Source of the DNA: Sandaracinobacteroides sp041909755 | GTDB taxonomy: Bacteria; Pseudomonadota; Alphaproteobacteria; Sphingomonadales; Sphingomonadaceae | Assembly: GCF_041909755.1 (NCBI RefSeq) | Contig: NZ_JAYRCW010000027.1 | Location: 1-28,412, forward strand | DNA: 28,412 bases | Direction of reading: 5' to 3' | Shown here: positions 24,993 to 28,412 of the stretch, piece after piece | Numbering within the stretch: position 1 is the stretch's first letter | Layout of the letters: every line of letters begins with the position of its first letter | Position numbers and translations under genes: made by a program | Notes under the pieces: generated by a model | The model's database searches: none | Told to the model about the DNA's origin: nothing | The model's input: only the letters and a program-made list of their open reading frames with translations

Positions 24993-25388
24993 CTACTCGG
25001 TCGTCTTGCCATCCCAATGTTCGTGGGCGGCCCCGGCTTCGGCGGCGGTCTTGTGGATGGTTCCGTCCACATGTTCGGGCGGGCCATAGATGGTGTAGAA
25101 TTTCAGCGGCGTGCTGCCCGTGTTCCTGACATTGTGACGGGCGCCGCCGGGCACCACCACGCCGAAGTGGGGGCCGACCTTGTGCCAGGCCTTGTCGATC
25201 AGCACCTCGCCGGCGCCGGTTTCGAAGCGGAAGAACTGGTCGCCGTCTTCATGGACTTCCTCGCCGATCTCCTCGCCCGGCTGCAGCGACATGACGACCA
25301 GCTGCAGGCGGCTGCCGGTGTAGAGGACATGGCGGAAATTGCCGTTGTCCTCGGTCACCTGCTCGATGTTGTCGACATAGCCCTTCAT
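24993..25388 (-). CDS. Small cupin-domain protein
   Basis: A 131-residue single-domain cupin. The two motifs are visible: PGEEIGEEVHEDGDQFFRFETGAGEV (about 46-71; H56 and following acidic or polar residues) and VVPGGARHNVRNTGSTPLKFYTIYGPPEH (about 88-115). Such proteins bind a divalent metal and are often annotated as mannose-6-phosphate isomerase-like, but the full isomerase fold is absent. The ATG at 25388 follows AAGGAG; an in-frame ATG 30 bases upstream has no ribosome site. It lies 64 bp after the GH31 stop on the same strand and is probably the last gene of that operon. Its substrate is not recognisable. Confidence 0.82.
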   Translation of the reverse strand: MKGYVDNIEQVTEDNGNFRHVLYTGSRLQLVVMSLQPGEEIGEEVHEDGDQFFRFETGAGEVLIDKAWHKVGPHFGVVVPGGARHNVRNTGSTPLKFYTIYGPPEHVDGTIHKTAAEAGAAHEHWDGKTTE

Positions 25389-25452
25389 GCGCTGCTCCTT
25401 CACTGTGCCGTTCGGCAATGCGGACGGGTGTGGCGGCCCGCATTGCGCGAAG

Positions 25453-28314
25453 TCAACCTTGGGGGCGGCGTTTCACCCGGATGGCGCGGCCGGTGTAGGT
25501 GACGGTCTGATCGGCGGCGCCGTTCAGATCCAGCGCCCGCCCCGGCGTTTCCCAGCGGATGTTGACCTGCTGGGCGGCGGGCATCCCCGCCCACCCCCGG
25601 CCTTCGCGCGGGGCGAGGGTGAGGGTGCCGCTGCGATCATCATAGCGGATGTCGATGCGGCTGTAGGCGCCCTTGCGGAAGGCCTCGCTGCTGCCGTCGT
25701 CGTCGTAAAGCGAGAACTGGCCGTCTGCGCCGGTATAGACATGCAGGGTGACCGGCGCGCCGGGCTTGTCTGCCACATGCTGGCGGACGGGGCCCATGGG
25801 AATGATCGCGCCTTCGCGCACGAACAGGGGCATGCGCTCGAACGGGGCGGCGGCGTTGATGGGCTGTCCGCCGGCAAAACGCTCGCCGCTGTGGAAATCC
25901 GCCCAGCGCACGTCGCCCGGCAGCCAGACCTGCCGTTCGCGCGCCTTGTGGACGATGACAGGGGCGACGAGGAAATCACGGCCCAGCAGATACTGATCCG
26001 TCACCTCGCGGGCCTTCAGGTCGGCGGGGAAGTCCATCGCCATCGCCCGCATCATGCTGCCGTCTTTCCAGTAGGTGTCGGCGGCAAGGCTGTAGATCCA
26101 GGGCAGCAGCCGGTAGCGCAGCTCGGTATACCAGACCATGGAGGCGCGCATGGGCGAGCCTTCGGGCGAGATTTCATAGATTTCGCGGTGCGGTGGCTCC
26201 CCATGGCTGCGGAACAGCGGGGTGAAGGCGCCGAACTGGAACCAGCGCAGGTTCAGCTCCTGCCATTCGGCAAGGTCTGCCGAGCCGGGCTTTGCGTTGA
26301 GGAAGCGATCCTCCAGCGCGAAGCCGCCGATGTCGTGCGTCCAGTTGGGCACGCCCGACAGCGACAGGTTCACCCCCGCCGAAATCTGCGCGCCGAGATC
26401 GAACCAGCGGCTGGCGACATCGCCCGACCAGAGCGCGGAACTGGTGCGCTGGATGCCGCCGAAGCCGGAGCGGGTGAGGATGAAGGGGCGGACATCGGGC
26501 TTCAGATCGCGCCAGCCGGCGACGACGCCCTCGGCATGGACGAGGGGGAAGCTGTTGAAGAATTCAGCGCCAGGGCCGCGCGCCGTGGGGCCCATGGTGG
26601 CGATGCGCTCCTCGATGGAGAGGTTGGAGTGCATGTCCGGCTCGGTCGCGTCCAGCCACCAGGCGTCGAAGCCGTAGGTGGCGAGCCGTTCCTTCACCTG
26701 CCGCCAGTAGATGGCGCGGGCCTCGGCCGAATAGGGATCATAATCGGTGTTGAGGTAACCGGGGCCGACCCAGTCCTTGTTCCCCATCTCGAGATTGCCC
26801 CTGTAGACGAGGCCCTTCGCCGCCAGTTCCTTGTAGGTGTCGGTCGTCGGGTAGAATTTCGGCCAGACGGAAATCATGATGCGGGCGTTGGCGGCATGCA
26901 CCTCGTCCACCATGGCCTGCGGATCGGGGAAGCGCTTCGGATCGAAGCGGTGGCTGCCCCAGTCATCTTCGCGCCAGTAGAACCAGTCCTGCACGATGGC
27001 ATCCAGCGGGATGTTGAGCTTGCGATAGGTGCGCACCACGTCCAGCAGCTCGGCCTGCGTGTTGTAGCGCTGGCGCGATTGCCAGAAGCCGTAGCTCCAC
27101 TTCGGCATCATCGCGGACTTGCCCGTGAGGTGGCGCAGCCCGGCGATCACATCGTCCATGCTGCGGCCCGGCACATACCAGTAATCCACCGCACGGCCGA
27201 CATCGGAGGTGAAGCGGACAGACTTGCGATCGGCCTCTGCCTCGGGCTCGGCATGGAACAGCGCCATGTAGCCGGCGTTGGGTTCCCATTCGAGGCGGAT
27301 CTTCGCGGGCTTGCCGGCGGGCAGGTCCACATCCGCGTTGGCGAACCAGGGGTTCCAGTTCTGCCGCCAGCGATCCAGCACCAGCCGGTCGTTCACATAG
27401 AGGCGGTAGTGGCTGGAGCCATAGAGCTGGAAGCGGTGCAGTCCGGCGGCCGACGGGGTGAATTCGCCCGACCATTCGACGCGCTGGGTTTCCACCGCAT
27501 TGCCCGCGGTGTTCTGCCCGCTGGTGGCGGCAGTGGTCTTCGCCTTCGCGGCCTCCGGCCAGTTCGTCTGGTCGCGGATGAACTGGTAGTTGATGGTGGC
27601 TTCCTGCCGCTCGACGGCGAGGCGGCTGCCCAGATAATAGCGCGCGGTGAAGCCGGGCTTGCCGTTCGACATGACCTTCGTGGCGGAACCCAGAAGCGGA
27701 TAGGCGACCGGGCGGCCGAAACGGCTGATGCCGTCATTGTCCCACAACAGGCCGTAGTTCTTCGTGGAGACGATGAAGGGGATGGCGATTTCCATATTGT
27801 GCTGGGCAAGCTCCACATCCTCGCCCAGCTGGTTCATCACGCCCTGCTGGTGCTGGCCCAGGCCATAGATCGCCTCGTCCGTGCCGCGGTTGAACTGCGC
27901 CGAGACGGAGACATAGGGTTTCCCATCGACAGTCACGGGCGCGAACATGGGATCGGCGGCTTGTGCGAGCCGCACGCCGCCGTCCGGCGCAAGGAAACGG
28001 ACATGGCCCGTCTTCAGGTCGATCTCGGCAGTGTCGCGCGTGGTCTGCACCAGCACCCGGCCGTTCGCCTCGCGGGCGCTCCACCTTGTCGCGGCGGGCG
28101 GGGCGGGCGCCATCAGGCTGCCTTCGCGCGGGGCCGTCGCCTGATGGGGCGCGGCGACGACATGCAGGATGCCGTCGCCATGGACGCTGACCGTGACGGT
28201 CTTCGCGGCGCCGGAATCGGGCGAGACGGACACGCCGTTCGCAGTGCGGGTCCAGCTGGCGGCCTGTGCGGTGCCTGCCAGCAGCAGCGCCATCAGCGCG
28301 GCGGTCTTCGTCAT
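25453..28314 (-). CDS. Secreted GH31 alpha-xylosidase with PA14 insert
   Basis: A 953-residue GH31 enzyme. Residues 1-18 are a signal peptide (ALMALLLAGTAQA). An N-terminal beta-sandwich runs to about 270. A PA14-type domain is inserted at about 275-355 (VEWSGEFTPSAAGLHRF, YGSSHYRLYVNDRLVLD). The catalytic barrel has the nucleophile in WWLDATEPD (D555) and the acid/base in WSGDVASRW (D632). C-terminal beta-domains follow. The PA14 insert is a known feature of Cellvibrio Xyl31A, which removes the non-reducing-end xylose from xyloglucan oligosaccharides, supporting that role here. The ATG has RBS GGGGAG and overlaps the stop of the upstream gene (ATGA). The cupin gene follows in the same operon. 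Confidence 0.9.
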   Translation of the reverse strand: MTKTAALMALLLAGTAQAASWTRTANGVSVSPDSGAAKTVTVSVHGDGILHVVAAPHQATAPREGSLMAPAPPAATRWSAREANGRVLVQTTRDTAEIDLKTGHVRFLAPDGGVRLAQAADPMFAPVTVDGKPYVSVSAQFNRGTDEAIYGLGQHQQGVMNQLGEDVELAQHNMEIAIPFIVSTKNYGLLWDNDGISRFGRPVAYPLLGSATKVMSNGKPGFTARYYLGSRLAVERQEATINYQFIRDQTNWPEAAKAKTTAATSGQNTAGNAVETQRVEWSGEFTPSAAGLHRFQLYGSSHYRLYVNDRLVLDRWRQNWNPWFANADVDLPAGKPAKIRLEWEPNAGYMALFHAEPEAEADRKSVRFTSDVGRAVDYWYVPGRSMDDVIAGLRHLTGKSAMMPKWSYGFWQSRQRYNTQAELLDVVRTYRKLNIPLDAIVQDWFYWREDDWGSHRFDPKRFPDPQAMVDEVHAANARIMISVWPKFYPTTDTYKELAAKGLVYRGNLEMGNKDWVGPGYLNTDYDPYSAEARAIYWRQVKERLATYGFDAWWLDATEPDMHSNLSIEERIATMGPTARGPGAEFFNSFPLVHAEGVVAGWRDLKPDVRPFILTRSGFGGIQRTSSALWSGDVASRWFDLGAQISAGVNLSLSGVPNWTHDIGGFALEDRFLNAKPGSADLAEWQELNLRWFQFGAFTPLFRSHGEPPHREIYEISPEGSPMRASMVWYTELRYRLLPWIYSLAADTYWKDGSMMRAMAMDFPADLKAREVTDQYLLGRDFLVAPVIVHKARERQVWLPGDVRWADFHSGERFAGGQPINAAAPFERMPLFVREGAIIPMGPVRQHVADKPGAPVTLHVYTGADGQFSLYDDDGSSEAFRKGAYSRIDIRYDDRSGTLTLAPREGRGWAGMPAAQQVNIRWETPGRALDLNGAADQTVTYTGRAIRVKRRPQG

Positions 28315-28412
28315 TTGTAACTCCCCATCGTCACCCGCAGCAGGGCGGGCGTTTCATTGAATGTCAGGCCGTAATCGACCTGATCGCCGTTCCACACGCG
28401 GCTGGCGACCCA
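28311..28412 (-). CDS. C-terminal end of the gene upstream of GH31 (partial)
   Basis: An open minus-strand frame enters at the window edge and ends with TGA overlapping the GH31 start by four bases. The visible 33 residues include VWNGDQVDYGLTF and LLRVTMGSYK. The alternating polar and hydrophobic pattern looks like the last beta-strands of a C-terminal sandwich domain. The NGDQxDYGL stretch reminds me of C-termini of some bacterial beta-galactosidases (GH35-like), which would fit xyloglucan breakdown, but that is a weak guess. The overlap shows it is in one operon with GH31. Confidence 0.7.
   Translation of the reverse strand, partial: WVASRVWNGDQVDYGLTFNETPALLRVTMGSYK

Noticed and set aside
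25387..28320. Very long plus-strand open frame opposite the GH31 gene
   Set aside because: The minus-strand product is a complete GH31 enzyme with signal peptide, PA14 insert and catalytic residues; the plus-strand translation is low-complexity and matches no family. Such shadow frames are common in GC-rich DNA.
1..28412. Mobile elements, CRISPR arrays, tRNA or rRNA genes
   Set aside because: No transposase or integrase motifs, no regularly spaced direct repeats and no tRNA-like cloverleaf sequence were noticed. Intergenic regions are short and explained by promoters and hairpins.

Overview
This window is GC-rich alphaproteobacterial DNA, most likely from a sphingomonad (Sphingomonadales), with Caulobacterales as the alternative. 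The reasons are the codon bias, the Caulobacter-type D-xylose oxidation genes, and the pairing of a plant-glycan locus with flavin-dependent halogenase paralogues. A run of 10 N at 16863-16872 shows that it is draft assembly. No rRNA, tRNA, CRISPR array, transposase or integrase was seen. The window is almost fully coding; the longest gene-free stretches are about 165-220 bp and hold promoters and operators.

Layout: (1) 72-3100, two translationally coupled halogenase paralogues (+). (2) 3073-4278, a CPA2-type cation/proton antiporter (-). (3) 4478-7235, a secreted GH43 enzyme and a LacI-family regulator (+), the probable xylose repressor. (4) 7402-10585, a sugar/H+ symporter and D-xylonate dehydratase XylD (+). 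(5) 10621-10926, a small exported protein of unknown function (-). (6) 10972-14598, a tightly overlapped (-) operon xylX-xylB-xylC-galM. (7) 14806-17320, a GH3 beta-glucosidase/xylosidase of ExoP type (+), broken only by the assembly gap. (8) 17365-18930, alpha-ketoglutarate semialdehyde dehydrogenase XylA (-). (9) 19152-19847, a GntR/FadR-type regulator (+). (10) 19855-22032, GH74 xyloglucanase (-), divergent from (11) 22115-24940, GH29 alpha-fucosidase plus an unusual D-amino-acid-oxidase-like lipoprotein (+). (12) 24993-28314, GH31 alpha-xylosidase with a PA14 insert plus a cupin (-). The upstream gene of that operon runs off the window at 28412.

How it works together: exported GH74, GH29, GH31, GH43 and GH3 enzymes would take xyloglucan (and arabinoxylan-type chains) apart to xylose, glucose, fucose and arabinose. 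The MFS symporter would import xylose. GalM, XylB, XylC, XylD, XylX and XylA form the complete Weimberg pathway from D-xylose to alpha-ketoglutarate. Unlike the single xylXABCD operon of Caulobacter, the pathway here is spread over three transcription units.

Two regulatory circuits can be read from the DNA. A 14-bp CG-centred operator (nGnTAnCGCwAnCn) lies in front of five units: GH43-lacI, symporter-xylD, xylX operon, GH3 and xylA. It resembles the Caulobacter XylR site. A different motif, GTATGAC/GTCATAC, fits the FadR-subfamily half-site rule and overlaps the predicted -10 boxes of the GntR gene and of the GH29 gene (shared with GH74). The most unusual protein is the flavoprotein at 23756-24940: its D-amino-acid oxidase signature lies before, not after, the FAD-binding Rossmann motif, as expected from a circular permutation.
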